From the NCBI GenBank assembly GCA_001899765.1, contig MKWM01000042.1, positions 1 to 38,297 on the forward strand: a stretch of 38,297 nt of DNA, written 5' to 3'. The notes beneath the pieces were generated by a model, which searched no databases, was not told the origin of the DNA, and worked only from the letters and a program-made list of their open reading frames with translations. This DNA is from Thiobacillus sp. 63-78 (GTDB taxonomy: Bacteria; Pseudomonadota; Gammaproteobacteria; Burkholderiales; Thiobacillaceae). The position numbers were made by a program, and so were the translations under genes. How positions within the stretch are numbered: the stretch's first letter is position 1; each line of letters begins with the position of its first letter. Positions 1 to 7,987 of the stretch are shown here, in pieces.

Positions 1-88
1 ACCAACAGGCCGGATATAAGACTGCATCCTTACCTACTGCCAAATGCAAAATCTACTTGTACTCCGGGAGGCGTCCATATAAGGACTT

Positions 89-165
89 CCTTAACTCTCG
101 AGCGGCTTGAACAACCACTTTTTGGAAAATCCGCTTCCGTGGCCGGGTAAATTTGAACGTTAAGG
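89..165 (+). repeat. possible degenerate integron attC site
   Basis: The heptamer CCTTAAC (89-95) is exactly complementary to GTTAAGG (159-165), as expected for the R'' and R' ends of an attC recombination site. The right half (TAAATTTGAACGTTAAGG) closely resembles the right half of the clear attC at 1609-1672 (TAAATTCGGGCGTTAACC). A cassette gene starts 45 bases later. Both heptamers deviate from the RYYYAAC/GTTRRRY consensus at the outermost base and the left half is poorly conserved, so this is only a candidate. If real, bases 1-88 are the tail of another cassette; I see no gene there. Confidence 0.4.
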
Positions 166-209
166 GCGCCACATGAATCGCGAGATATACTCACTTCGAG
201 GAGACTGAA

Positions 210-935
210 ATGGCAATCACGAACACGCAATCCGGCACCAATGTGCAGGAGATCGCCGACGGGATCTACCGTATCAACACACCGGTAATCATTCCGGGCG
301 GTGGTTTTTCATTCAATCAATATCTCATCGTTGACGACGAGCCACTGATCTTCCACACGGGCCCGCGGAAGATGTTTCCGCTCGTGCGCGAGGCGGTCGC
401 GAGCGTGCTTCCGCCGGAACGACTTCGCCACATCGCCTTCTCGCACGTCGAGGCCGACGAATGCGGGTCTCTCAACGAATGGCTTGCCCTCGCCCCAGGC
501 TCCGCGCCCTTGTGCGGGACGGTCGCGGCCATGGTTTCCATCGATGACCTTGCCGACCGATCGCCTCGTGCGGTCGCTGATGACGAGGTGGTTTCGCTTG
601 GGAAGCACGCCGTCCGGTGGCTTGACACGCCCCACCTGCCACACGCGTGGGAATGCGGTTTCCTGCTCGAGGAACGTACGGGGACGCTATTGTGTGGTGA
701 CCTCTTTACTCAGGGTGGCGCAACAAATCCGGCCATAACCGAGTCGGACATTCTCGGGCCGAGCGAGGCGTTCCGTCACGGAATGGACTATTTCTCCCAC
801 ACAAGGAATGCGCGCCACATGCTCGAGAGGCTGGCTTCAACGCACCCCACAACCCTCGCGTGCATGCACGGAAGTGCCTGGCGCGGCGACGGCGCGAAGC
901 TTTTGTACGCGCTCGCCGATGCGATATGTGTGTGA
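210..935 (+). CDS. diiron metallo-beta-lactamase-fold protein (ODP/flavodiiron-like), integron cassette gene
   Basis: A 241-residue MBL-fold protein related to the diiron domain of flavodiiron proteins and to oxygen-binding diiron proteins (ODP). These proteins bind or reduce O2 or NO. The metal-ligand pattern is visible: H79-x-E81-x-D83 in SHVEADECGSLNEW, H145 in LPHAWE, D164 in LCGDLFTQGG and H220 in CMHGSAWRG. In flavodiiron proteins the residue after the aspartate is usually a histidine; here it is E84. No flavodoxin or rubredoxin domain follows, so an electron donor would have to be separate. The start is preceded by GAGGAG. The gene lies between a weak attC candidate (89-165) and a clear attC (947-1010), so I read it as a mobile cassette. 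The fold is confident; the activity is inferred. Confidence 0.8.
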   Translation: MAITNTQSGTNVQEIADGIYRINTPVIIPGGGFSFNQYLIVDDEPLIFHTGPRKMFPLVREAVASVLPPERLRHIAFSHVEADECGSLNEWLALAPGSAPLCGTVAAMVSIDDLADRSPRAVADDEVVSLGKHAVRWLDTPHLPHAWECGFLLEERTGTLLCGDLFTQGGATNPAITESDILGPSEAFRHGMDYFSHTRNARHMLERLASTHPTTLACMHGSAWRGDGAKLLYALADAICV

Positions 936-946
936 AGGGCACCGCC

Positions 947-1010
947 GTCCAACTGTTCGTCCAACCGGACGCTCGCCTGCGGCTCGCGCCGGTTGACTCC
1001 AGCGTTAGAC
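947..1010 (+). repeat. integron attC recombination site
   Basis: A 64-bp imperfect palindrome begins 11 bases after the MBL gene. R'' is GTCCAAC (947-953) and R' is GTTAGAC (1004-1010), both matching the RYYYAAC/GTTRRRY consensus and complementary except for one base. L'' CCAACCGG (961-968) pairs with L' CCGGTTGA (989-996), and the centre CGCTCGCC...GGCTCGCG can fold further. It aligns without gaps to the second site at 1609-1672. This is the folded single-strand substrate recognised by integron integrases; no integrase gene lies in the window. Confidence 0.85.
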
Positions 1011-1077
1011 GTCAAAAACAACCACTGCGTTATGGTCTGCCCACTCATAATGCACATCCACGGGCAAAGGAGATCTT

Positions 1078-1605
1078 ATGAGAATCGTATCGCTCACAAT
1101 GCTGGCAACTGTCCTGGCCACAGTATCTATTGCGTCTGCGGCCGCCACACCGACAAAAGGAGAGAAAGCGCAGGTCCAGGCCAATCTGAAAAAATTTGAT
1201 CAGCTTGATTTTGATGCTTATAGTCAGCGTAAGGACATGAAGTTATTTAAAGAACTGCATTGTTCTGATGTAAAGGTAGTGTTTCCAGATGGGAGAGTAA
1301 CAAACGGAATCGAGCAACATCTCTCGGATATGGACAACATACTTTTCAACGGCACTCCTGATTCGCGCATCACCTCACATCCTATTTCTTTCGGTTCGGG
1401 CGAATGGACTGTGGCAACTGGTGTATTGGAGGCTACATTCTCCGAGCCAATGAAGTTGCCGGATGGAAAATCCATTCCGCCCACTGGTAAAAAGGTAAAG
1501 ATGTCGATGGTCACACTCGCGAAATGGAAGAATGGATGCATCGCTGAAGAGCATCTATTCTGGGACAACGCTGAATACATGAAGCAGCTGGGTCTTACGA
1601 AGTAA
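1078..1605 (+). CDS. secreted SnoaL/NTF2-like protein, integron cassette gene
   Basis: A 175-residue protein with an N-terminal signal peptide (hydrophobic to about residue 22, ending SAAATPT). The mature part of about 150 residues has the layout of SnoaL-like/NTF2-like proteins: an N-terminal helix region, a short VKVVFPDGRV strand with an aspartate, and long C-terminal strands (KVKMSMVTLAKW, CIAEEHLFWDNAEYMKQLGL). Some members of the fold are cyclases or isomerases, but most secreted ones have no known function. The start has a strong AAAGGAG. The gene is noticeably AT-richer than the core genes of this window and is bounded by attC sites on both sides, so it is a complete single-gene cassette. 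Substrate unknown. Confidence 0.7.
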   Translation: MRIVSLTMLATVLATVSIASAAATPTKGEKAQVQANLKKFDQLDFDAYSQRKDMKLFKELHCSDVKVVFPDGRVTNGIEQHLSDMDNILFNGTPDSRITSHPISFGSGEWTVATGVLEATFSEPMKLPDGKSIPPTGKKVKMSMVTLAKWKNGCIAEEHLFWDNAEYMKQLGLTK

Positions 1606-1608
1606 CGA

Positions 1609-1672
1609 GCCTAACCACTCATTCCAGCGGACGCCCGTCTACGACTCGCACCACTAAATTCGGGCGTTAACC
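1609..1672 (+). repeat. integron attC recombination site
   Basis: A second 64-bp attC begins three bases after the SnoaL-like gene. R'' is GCCTAAC (1609-1615) and R' is GTTAACC (1666-1672). Between them lie the typical left-half text CATTCCAGCGGACGCC and right-half text TAAATTCGGGC. It has the same length as, and aligns without gaps to, the site at 947-1010, as expected for attC sites of one chromosomal array. R' differs from the ideal complement of R'' at two bases. Confidence 0.85.
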
Positions 1673-1732
1673 GCCAAAGGCAAGCAGTATGGCGTTGAAC
1701 AGAGATACGCAAAATCTCGTGAGGAAGATCCA

Positions 1733-2203
1733 TTGACCGATGAAGGCAACATTCTTCGGATGCGGCTTCAAGGCAATGTCTTGGTCTTTATTGCTTCAGC
1801 GCGTGGCGAAACAGATCAAAACTTTGAAGCCTCGGTTTCACGCATCAAAAATGCTATTGAGCACGGAAATCTGACCGAAATTAAGGTTGAGCGCGCAATA
1901 GCTGAGGTCGAAGACCTCATCATGCCGATTATTCGCGGTTTGCCGGCGAGCAAAAGGCTCGAAATCGATGGCACTGAGTTTGTAAAAGTTACTCATCTGC
2001 TATCCGGCAACCATGCGGCTGCCATTCCCATTGAATCAGTAGAGAGCCTATTCAACGATCTTGCAAATTATGCCAGTGGTTCTCCTGTGGCCTGGCGCAA
2101 ACACGTCCCGGCAACGCAGGTCGCATTGAGTCTCGTTGTTTTGCGGGAGGTTATGCACCACGGTGGTTTCAAAACTGTTTCCTTGTCGCGGCAAGCAGCG
2201 TAA
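1733..2203 (+). CDS. hypothetical protein, probable last cassette gene
   Basis: A 156-residue protein I do not recognise. It is soluble, with no signal peptide or membrane segment. The N-terminal half is charged and predicted helical (residues about 25-65) and a hydrophobic helix lies near the C-terminus (ATQVALSLVVLREVM). The chosen start is TTG at 1733 because GAGGAAG (1721-1727) sits at proper spacing and upstream in-frame codons are closed. The next in-frame ATG is at 1760, without a good ribosome-binding site. The gene follows an attC by 61 bases, comparable with the attC-to-start distance of the preceding cassette, so it is probably a cassette gene. No attC is visible after it. Composition is AT-rich like the other cassettes. 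Function unknown. Confidence 0.6.
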   Translation: MTDEGNILRMRLQGNVLVFIASARGETDQNFEASVSRIKNAIEHGNLTEIKVERAIAEVEDLIMPIIRGLPASKRLEIDGTEFVKVTHLLSGNHAAAIPIESVESLFNDLANYASGSPVAWRKHVPATQVALSLVVLREVMHHGGFKTVSLSRQAA

Positions 2204-2265
2204 AACGAGCACCATATTGGCCGCAGTAAAAAGTCAGGGTTTGGAACAATGGGAATAATTGCTGA

Positions 2266-2285
2266 CTCCTGCAGCGATGCAGGAG
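2266..2285. other. small perfect hairpin
   Basis: CTCCTGCA (2266-2273) and TGCAGGAG (2278-2285) flank a GCGA tetraloop. It lies between the last cassette gene and the end of the convergent vapC gene. There is no U-run on either side, so a terminator role is only possible. It lacks the R/L box structure of an attC site. Confidence 0.35.
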
Positions 2286-2344
2286 AAGTTGATTTCCGCT
2301 TCCTTGTACGTCACGGCCTCAGGGTCAGACACTACACCCACCGT

Positions 2345-2731
2345 TCACCACAAAACCCGACACTGAAACCTCGCGAAAACCGGATCGAGCGTCACCAGTA
2401 CGGCTTTTTCCAGATCGGCCTGCGCGGCCAGCATGCGGTCGAACGGATCTCGATGCTCGCTTGAGTATGCGCCTGCTTTCAGACTGTGCAAGTAACTGAT
2501 GGACAGATGCTCGAAGCCGTCCGCCGTCACCAGTTCGTTGAAACCGTCCAGCGCTTGCGCGGCATGCGGCGATTTTTCAAGCCGGTATTTGGTGGCGATT
2601 TCCCAGGCGCTGGCCGCGCTGACCAGCACCTGATTGTCTTCGTCGGCGATGGCTTGTCGGGATGCACTGGAAAGCTTGGGATCGTCAGTCCACCACCACA
2701 GCAGGGCATGGGTATCGAGCAAAAGCTTCAA
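2345..2731 (-). CDS. vapC: VapC-type PIN-domain toxin
   Basis: A 128-residue PIN-domain protein, the usual VapC length. VapC toxins are Mg-dependent endoribonucleases, most often cutting tRNA or rRNA. The acidic active-site residues are visible: D6 in LLLDTHALLWW, E44 in SAASAWEIATKY, and D95/D98 in HRDPFDRMLAAQA, with the C-terminal VTLDPVF segment. I place the start at TTG (2731-2729), which overlaps the antitoxin stop codon (TTGA). A longer reading to 2794 would run far into the antitoxin gene. It forms a two-gene operon with the Phd/YefM-type antitoxin just upstream. The pair lies between the integron cassettes and core genes, but on the opposite strand and without an attC, so it is probably not a cassette. 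Confidence 0.85.
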   Translation of the reverse strand: MKLLLDTHALLWWWTDDPKLSSASRQAIADEDNQVLVSAASAWEIATKYRLEKSPHAAQALDGFNELVTADGFEHLSISYLHSLKAGAYSSEHRDPFDRMLAAQADLEKAVLVTLDPVFARFQCRVLW

Positions 2732-2964
2732 GGTTTTTCCCAAGCGTCGAGCTCGGCTTCGGGCAGAGGCTCGAAGAATGCCTCGTCGATACACCCGGCC
2801 AACCTGCCGGGCATGCGCCTGGGTTTTTCCTGTTGCGCCAGCGGCACCATGCGCGCATAGGGCTTGCCGGCTTTCGACAGGATGATTTCCTGGCCGGCAT
2901 GCGCTTGTTCCAGCAAGCGGGAGAAATGGGTTTTGGCTTCGTGGACGTTGACCGTGATCGCCAT
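2728..2964 (-). CDS. vapB: Phd/YefM-family antitoxin (VapB-type)
   Basis: A 78-residue protein with the Phd/YefM N-terminal dimerisation and DNA-binding fold (VNVHEAKTHFSRLLEQAHAGQEIILSK in two steps, then GKPYARMVPL). The acidic, Trp-containing C-terminal tail (PEAELDAWEKP) is of the kind that wraps and blocks a cognate PIN toxin. Its stop codon overlaps the toxin start by three bases, so the two are translationally coupled. AAGGA lies upstream of the ATG. Phd/YefM antitoxins usually bind their own promoter with the toxin; I did not find a clear palindromic operator here. Confidence 0.85.
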   Translation of the reverse strand: MAITVNVHEAKTHFSRLLEQAHAGQEIILSKAGKPYARMVPLAQQEKPRRMPGRLAGCIDEAFFEPLPEAELDAWEKP

Positions 2965-3054
2965 GGAAAATCCTTATAGACTAACTAGTGGACCAAGTCT
3001 GGCACTTTTAGGGGCCGGCCTTGCAATAGCAGGCCCTGCCTCGAACACACCGGC

Positions 3055-3678
3055 CTAAATCCGACTCGCCGTCTGCCGCATCACGTTGGCGGCAAACCGC
3101 ATCGCCCATTTCACCGGTAACGGCAACGGCGCGCCGCCGTGATCGATCGCGGTCTGCGCGTGCCGGGCTTCGTCGGTCTTCATCTGTTCGACCACCGCGC
3201 GGCTCTTCGCGTCGGCTTCCGGCAGTTTCTGCAAATGGCCGTCGAGATGGGCTTCGACCTGGTGTTCGGTTTCGGCGAGAAAGCCGAGGTTCCATTTGTC
3301 GCCGAGCAGGCCGGCGACGGCGCCCATGCCGAACGCGCCGCCGAACCACAATGGATTCAACAGGCTCTTGCGGCCGCCGAGCTCGTCGATGCGCGTCTCG
3401 CACCAGGCGAGGTGGTCGGTTTCCTCGCGCGCGGCCCGTTCGAGTTCGGCGCGTACTTTTTCATTCCTGGCGGTGAGCGCCTGGCCGGCGTACAGCGCCT
3501 GGGCGCAGACTTCGCCGACGTGGTTGACGCGCATGAGCGCGGCGGCCCGGGCCTTGTCCGCTTCGGAGAGTTCGGCCTCGGGGCCGGCGCCGGGATAGGG
3601 GCGGCCGGCGTGCGGGCGGGCGAAGACGGTGCGCAGGCCAAGGTCGAAGGTGGTGATGAGCTGGTCGAGTTTGTTCAT
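3055..3678 (-). CDS. coq7: 2-polyprenyl-3-methyl-6-methoxy-1,4-benzoquinone monooxygenase (Coq7/UbiF-type)
   Basis: A 207-residue ferritin-like diiron protein of the Coq7 family. These enzymes perform the O2-dependent C6 hydroxylation of demethoxyubiquinone, a late step of ubiquinone synthesis at the membrane. The diiron carboxylate motifs are visible: [13 protein letters not shown], the ExxH in [11 protein letters not shown], and [12 protein letters not shown] followed by [11 protein letters not shown] chose the ATG at 3678, which gives the typical MNKLDQLI start; AAGGAAGGA lies upstream. Because this route needs oxygen, its presence with the O2-independent ubiU/ubiV/ubiT genes (21875-24814) indicates that the cell makes ubiquinone under both conditions. 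Confidence 0.92.
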   Translation of the reverse strand: MNKLDQLITTFDLGLRTVFARPHAGRPYPGAGPEAELSEADKARAAALMRVNHVGEVCAQALYAGQALTARNEKVRAELERAAREETDHLAWCETRIDELGGRKSLLNPLWFGGAFGMGAVAGLLGDKWNLGFLAETEHQVEAHLDGHLQKLPEADAKSRAVVEQMKTDEARHAQTAIDHGGAPLPLPVKWAMRFAANVMRQTASRI

Positions 3679-3709
3679 GGGGCCTGGGTCCTTCCTTGGG
3701 CGAGCAGGG

Positions 3710-3830
3710 CTTCGATCGTTCGACAAGCTCACGATCAGCCCGAACGGGATTGGGAGTGAATTTTACCTTCAGCGATCCTGCGCTTCGACAGGACTGTCCT
3801 GAGCGAAGTCGAAGGGCTCAGCCCGAACGG
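3710..3830. repeat. intergenic repeat, two related copies
   Basis: Two copies in the same orientation (3710-3748 and 3783-3830) share TTCGACA...CAGCCCGAACGG and lie between coq7 and the TRAP gene. Each can fold. In copy 1 GATCGT pairs with ACGATC. In copy 2 CTTCGAC pairs with GTCGAAG, and AGGAC-T-GTCCT lies inside. The word is of the widespread proteobacterial intergenic type containing TTCGACAAGCTCA/GTCCTGAG. The hairpins could act as 3' ends for the minus-strand TRAP transcript. Confidence 0.6.
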
Positions 3831-3865
3831 TGCTTGGGAAACCGGGGTCGGGGTGAGTGACTGGA

Positions 3866-4951
3866 TCATTTTACAAAGTAATTGAAGTTGGCATACGCTG
3901 CTTCCGCCACCTTGAACCACTGGAATTCGGTGTCACGGAACTGCTTCCACGGGCGGTAGATGGCGGCAAAGTCGGGGTTGGTCCGCGCCTCTTCCTCGTA
4001 CATCTGGAAGCTGGCGCGACGGGCGGCCAGCATCACGTCCTTGGGGTAGGCGTGCAGCTTGACCCCCTGCCCCACCAGGCGCAGCAGCGCGGGCGGGTTC
4101 CGGGCGTCGTATCGCGCGAGCATCAGCTGGTTGGCCTCGGCGGCGGCCGCCTCGAAGGCCTGCCGGTACAGCTCGGGCAGGGCGCGCCACGCGGCCTGGT
4201 TGACGTAGAAGGAGAGCTGCGCCTCGCCTTCCCACCAGCCGGGGTAGTAATAGTGTCGGGCGATCCGGTGGAAGCCGAGCTTTTCGTCGTCGTAGGGGCC
4301 CACCCATTCGGCGGCATCGATCGCGCCGCGTTCGAGCGCCGGGTAGACGTCGCTGCCCGGCAGCGTTTGCGGCACCACGCCGAGGCGCGCCATGATCTGG
4401 CCGCCGATACCGGGAATGCGCATTTTCAGGCCCTTGAGATCGGCCAGCGACTTGATCTCCTTGCGGAACCAGCCGCCCATCTGGGTACCGGTATTGCCGC
4501 CGGGGAACTGCACCACGTTGTATTTTGCGTACAGCGCGCGCATCGCCTCGACGCCGCCGCCGGCGTACATCCAGGCATTCTGCTGGCGCGCGGTGAGGCC
4601 GAACGGCACGGCGCAATCGAAGGCCAGCGCGAGGTTCTTGCCGACGTAGTAGTAGCCGGCCGAGTGTCCGCACTCGACGGTGTTGCTGCCGACTGCATCG
4701 AGCACCTGCAGGCCGGGTACCAGCTCGCCGCCGGCGAATACGCGGATCTGGAATTTGCCGCCGGTGAGCGCGGCCACGCGTGTGCTCAGGGTCTCTGCAG
4801 TCGTGTAGAGGATGTCCAGGCTCCTGGGGAAGCTCGACGCCAGCCGCCAGCGGATGACCGGCAGCTGCGCCGATTCGGCGGGCGCGGCTTGCGCGTCGGT
4901 CAGCGGCAGCAGGGCCGCGCCGGCACCCGCCAGAAAGTCTCGTCTTTGCAT
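3866..4951 (-). CDS. dctP: TRAP transporter substrate-binding protein, DctP family
   Basis: A 361-residue periplasmic solute-binding protein of a TRAP transporter. It begins with a Tat-type signal (MQRRDFLAGAGAALLP...AQA), so I start it at 4951 rather than at an upstream codon. The body shows the DctP/TakP layout (IRWRLASSFP, FPGGNTGTQMGGWFRKEI, LKGLKMRIPGIGG, AIDAAEWVGPYDDEKLGF). The conserved arginine of the MRIPG segment normally contacts the substrate carboxylate. The WVGPYDD region resembles members that bind keto or aromatic carboxylates, but the ligand cannot be fixed. No DctQ or DctM membrane subunit is adjacent, so it is an orphan or works with a transporter encoded elsewhere. A TATAAT on the minus strand near 4974-4979 could be its -10 element. 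Confidence 0.88.
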   Translation of the reverse strand: MQRRDFLAGAGAALLPLTDAQAAPAESAQLPVIRWRLASSFPRSLDILYTTAETLSTRVAALTGGKFQIRVFAGGELVPGLQVLDAVGSNTVECGHSAGYYYVGKNLALAFDCAVPFGLTARQQNAWMYAGGGVEAMRALYAKYNVVQFPGGNTGTQMGGWFRKEIKSLADLKGLKMRIPGIGGQIMARLGVVPQTLPGSDVYPALERGAIDAAEWVGPYDDEKLGFHRIARHYYYPGWWEGEAQLSFYVNQAAWRALPELYRQAFEAAAAEANQLMLARYDARNPPALLRLVGQGVKLHAYPKDVMLAARRASFQMYEEEARTNPDFAAIYRPWKQFRDTEFQWFKVAEAAYANFNYFVK

Positions 4952-5043
4952 GAATCCCCTCCGATTCTGGCCGATTATACGAGCCGCCGCGAAACCGCCG
5001 CGTGTTAAAATCGGCCGCTTCACCAGCCCTGTCCGACTCCTCC

Positions 5044-6288
5044 ATGTTCAACCGCCAAGACACCCTCGCCAAGACCGATCCCGACCTGTGGGCAGCGATC
5101 CTGCAAGAAGACCAGCGCCAGCAGGATCACATCGAGCTGATCGCGTCGGAAAACTACACCAGCCCGGCGGTGATGGAAGCGCAGGGCTCGCAGCTCACCA
5201 ACAAGTACGCCGAAGGCTATCCCGGCAAGCGCTACTACGGCGGCTGCGAATACGTCGACATGGTCGAGCAGCTGGCGATCGACCGGGCCAAGGCGCTGTT
5301 CGGCGCCGAAGCCGCCAACGTGCAGCCCAACTCCGGTTCGCAGGCCAATCAGGCGGTGTTCATGGCCTTTCTTCAGCCCGGCGACACCATCATGGGCATG
5401 AGCCTCGCCGAAGGCGGCCACCTCACCCACGGCATGAAACTGAACATGAGCGGCAAGTGGTTCAACGTCGTCGCCTACGGCCTCAACGAAAAAGAGGAAA
5501 TCGACTACCCGAAGATGGAAGCGCTGGCGCGCGAGCACAAGCCGAAACTGATCATCGCCGGCGCTTCGGCCTACGCGCTGCGCATCGACTTCGAGCGCTT
5601 CGCGAAAATCGCCCGGGAAATCGGCGCGATCTTCATGGTCGACATGGCGCATTACGCCGGCCTCGTCGCCGCGGGCGTTTATCCTAATCCTGTGCCGCAC
5701 GCCGACGTCGTCACCTCGACCACCCACAAGACCCTGCGCGGCCCGCGCGGCGGCATCATCCTGATGAAGGCCGAACATGAAAAGGCGATCAACTCGGCGA
5801 TCTTCCCCGGCCTGCAGGGTGGCCCGCTGATGCACGTCATCGCCGGCAAGGCGGTGGCGCTCAAGGAAGCGTCGACCAGGGAATTCAAGCACTACCAGGA
5901 GCAGGTGGTCGCCAACGCGCTGGTGATGTGCAAGGTGCTGGTCGAGCGCGGCCTGCGCATCATCTCCGGCCGCACCGAGAGCCACGTGTTCCTGGTCGAC
6001 CTGCAGCCCAAGCACCTCACCGGCAAGGAGGCCGAGGCGCTGCTCGGCCGCGCCCATATCACGGTCAACAAGAACGCGATCCCCAACGACCCGCAAAAGC
6101 CCTTCGTCACCAGCGGCATCCGCCTCGGCACCCCGGCCATCACCACGCGCGGGTTCAAGGAACTCGAAGCCGAGCAACTGGCGCACCTGATCGCCGACGT
6201 GCTCGAAGCACCGGCCGACGAGGCGGCGATCGAGCGGGTGAAGGGCGAAGTGGCGAAATTGACAGCGAAGTTTCCGGTTTATGGCTGA
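5044..6288 (+). CDS. glyA: serine hydroxymethyltransferase
   Basis: A 414-residue PLP enzyme that interconverts serine and glycine with tetrahydrofolate, the main source of one-carbon units in the cytoplasm. Family signatures are clear: ELIASENY near the N-terminus, KRYYGG, the DMAHYAGL segment and the PLP lysine K229 in [13 protein letters not shown]. Length matches the E. coli enzyme (417 aa). The ATG at 5044 gives the expected MFNRQDTLA start. It is the first gene of the glyA-nrdR-ribD run. The whole gap to nrdR is filled by a composite inverted-repeat element. Confidence 0.96.
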   Translation: MFNRQDTLAKTDPDLWAAILQEDQRQQDHIELIASENYTSPAVMEAQGSQLTNKYAEGYPGKRYYGGCEYVDMVEQLAIDRAKALFGAEAANVQPNSGSQANQAVFMAFLQPGDTIMGMSLAEGGHLTHGMKLNMSGKWFNVVAYGLNEKEEIDYPKMEALAREHKPKLIIAGASAYALRIDFERFAKIAREIGAIFMVDMAHYAGLVAAGVYPNPVPHADVVTSTTHKTLRGPRGGIILMKAEHEKAINSAIFPGLQGGPLMHVIAGKAVALKEASTREFKHYQEQVVANALVMCKVLVERGLRIISGRTESHVFLVDLQPKHLTGKEAEALLGRAHITVNKNAIPNDPQKPFVTSGIRLGTPAITTRGFKELEAEQLAHLIADVLEAPADEAAIERVKGEVAKLTAKFPVYG

Positions 6289-6409
6289 GAGGATTCAGGG
6301 GTCAGGATTCAGGGATCAGAGAATGTCGCTTCGCGCTTTTCTGAACAAGAACGCGGCTTCGCCGCACAAAACCCCCTGATCCCTGGCCCCTGAATCCTGA
6401 CCCCTAACC
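6289..6409. repeat. composite intergenic element E1 (tandem words, GC hairpin, inverted words)
   Basis: This fills all bases between the glyA stop and the nrdR ATG. The left arm is made of the words GGATTCAGG, GGTCAGG and GGATCAG. A central hairpin GCGGC-TTC-GCCGC (about 6353-6365) is followed by CACAAAACCCC. The right arm (CTGATCCCTGG, CCCTGAATCCTGACCCCT) is nearly the reverse complement of the left. The element runs to within three bases of the nrdR start codon, and no Shine-Dalgarno sequence is visible there. It could fold as a long hairpin and terminate or attenuate transcription between glyA and nrdR. Similar architecture recurs at 23684, 28760 and 30765. Confidence 0.75.
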
Positions 6410-6892
6410 ATGAAGTGCCCCTTCTGCGGCTCTCTCGACACCCAGGTCATCGATTCCCGCGTCAACGAGGCGGGCGATGCGATCCGCCGCCGTCGGCGCT
6501 GCGCGGCATGCGACAAACGCTTCACCACCTGGGAGACCGCCGAGCTGCGGCCGCCGCAGATCGTCAAGACCAACGGCACGCGCGAGGATTTTTCCGAAAC
6601 CAAGCTGCGCGAGGGCTTCCGCCGCGCGCTGCACAAACGCCCGGTATCGACCGAGCTGGTCGACGCCGCGGTCGACCGCATCCGTCAGCGCCTGCTGACG
6701 CTGGGCGAACGCGAAGTGCCCGCGCGTGAAGTCGGCGAACTGGTGATGAGCGAACTGAAGAAGCTCGACAAGATCGCCTATATCCGCTTTGCCTCGGTAT
6801 ACAAGAGTTTCCAGGACCCGGATGACTTCCGCGAGATGCTGCGTGACCTGGAGCACACCCCGCCCCAGGGTGTAGACGATCTTTTCGAATAA
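6410..6892 (+). CDS. nrdR: transcriptional repressor NrdR
   Basis: A 160-residue repressor of ribonucleotide reductase genes. It has an N-terminal zinc ribbon with four cysteines (C3, C6, C31, C34), an arginine-rich DNA-binding stretch (RRRRRC), and a central ATP-cone (about residues 48-138, beginning [14 protein letters not shown]) that senses the ATP/dATP balance. Length is typical. Plausible targets are visible in this window: two tandem NrdR-box-like sequences (11688-11703 and 11720-11735) in front of the class III reductase gene nrdD. The start codon is directly abutted by repeat element E1 and has no recognisable ribosome-binding site. The next gene, ribD, begins six bases after the stop. 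Confidence 0.95.
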   Translation: MKCPFCGSLDTQVIDSRVNEAGDAIRRRRRCAACDKRFTTWETAELRPPQIVKTNGTREDFSETKLREGFRRALHKRPVSTELVDAAVDRIRQRLLTLGEREVPAREVGELVMSELKKLDKIAYIRFASVYKSFQDPDDFREMLRDLEHTPPQGVDDLFE

Positions 6893-6898
6893 GCCGCC

Positions 6899-7987
6899 GT
6901 GCGCGCCGACCGCCATTCCGCCGACGATCATCTGCACATGGCCCGCGCACTGCAACTCGCGGCGCGCGGACTCTTCACCACCAGCCCCAACCCGCGGGTC
7001 GGTTGCGTCATTGTCAGGGACGGCCGCGTCGTCGGCGAAGGCTGGCACCAGCGTGCCGGCAGCCCGCACGCCGAAATCCACGCCCTGCAGGTCGCGGGCG
7101 AAGCGGCGCGCGGGGCGACGGTCTACGTCACGCTGGAACCCTGCTCGCACCATGGCCGCACGCCCCCCTGCGCCGAAGCGCTGATCAACGCGGGCGTGGC
7201 ACGCGTGGTGGCGGCAATGAGTGATCCGAATCCGCTGGTCGCCGGCGGCGGCATCGCCATGCTGACGCTGGCGGGCATCCAGGCCGAAGTCGGGCTCATG
7301 GCGGCCGAAGCGCGTGCGCTCAATCCGGGATTCATTTCGCGCATGACGCGGCAGCGGCCATGGGTGCGGCTCAAGACCGCCTCGACGCTCGACGGCAAGA
7401 CCGCGCTCACCAACGGCGCGTCGCAGTGGATCACCGGCGACGCGGCGCGCGCCGACGTGCAGCGCCTGCGCGCGCGCGCCTGTGCCCTGCTCACCGGCAG
7501 CGGCACCGTGCTGGCCGATAATCCGCGGATGAACGTGCGCGACGTCGACATCGGCCGCCAGCCGCTGCGGGTCGTGGTCGATTCCACGCTGCGCACGCCG
7601 CCGGATGCGGCGATCCTGCCGGCGCTGATCGCCTGCCACCATGCCGACCCGGCCGCGCGCGGCGCCCTTGAACAGGCCGGGGCGGAAGTGGTCGAACTGC
7701 CGGGTGCAGCCGGCCGTGTCGACCTCGCCGCGCTGCTCGCGCTGCTGGCGCAGCGTGGCGTCAATGAACTGCACGTCGAAGCCGGTGCCGTGCTCAACGG
7801 CGCGCTGCTCGCTGCCCGGCTGGTTGACGAATGGGTGGCCTACGTGGCGCCGATGGCGGTAGGCGACGACGCGCGCGGACTGTTCGCGCATCCCGCGCTC
7901 ACTTCGCTGGATGACGCAGCACGTTTCAGGTTGAGCGACGTGCGGCAGGTCGGCGGCGATCTGCGGCTGACCCTGTTGCCGGCATGA
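6899..7987 (+). CDS. ribD: bifunctional riboflavin biosynthesis deaminase/reductase RibD
   Basis: A 362-residue enzyme for two successive riboflavin steps: deamination of the pyrimidine ring, then NADPH-dependent reduction of the ribosyl side chain. The N-terminal cytidine-deaminase-type domain has H57-A-E59 and PCSHHGRTPPC (C82, C91) as zinc site. The C-terminal reductase domain starts near WVRLKTASTLDGKTA (about residue 155) and includes GSGTVLADNP. The start is GTG at 6899, six bases after nrdR; a later ATG (residue 14) would cut into the first helix. In many betaproteobacteria ribE follows directly; here ribE lies about 18 kb away at 26122. The 3' end overlaps the next gene. Confidence 0.94.
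   Translation: MRADRHSADDHLHMARALQLAARGLFTTSPNPRVGCVIVRDGRVVGEGWHQRAGSPHAEIHALQVAGEAARGATVYVTLEPCSHHGRTPPCAEALINAGVARVVAAMSDPNPLVAGGGIAMLTLAGIQAEVGLMAAEARALNPGFISRMTRQRPWVRLKTASTLDGKTALTNGASQWITGDAARADVQRLRARACALLTGSGTVLADNPRMNVRDVDIGRQPLRVVVDSTLRTPPDAAILPALIACHHADPAARGALEQAGAEVVELPGAAGRVDLAALLALLAQRGVNELHVEAGAVLNGALLAARLVDEWVAYVAPMAVGDDARGLFAHPALTSLDDAARFRLSDVRQVGGDLRLTLLPA

Noticed and set aside
30..230. 66-codon minus-strand open frame at the left edge
   Set aside because: Overlaps the candidate attC and the start of the MBL cassette; no ribosome-binding site or family similarity.
2345..2964. The first vapBC as an integron cassette
   Set aside because: It is on the opposite strand and no attC flanks it.
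6404..7891. 495-codon open frame antisense to nrdR and ribD
   Set aside because: Shadow frame; nrdR and ribD have complete catalytic and metal motifs on the other strand.
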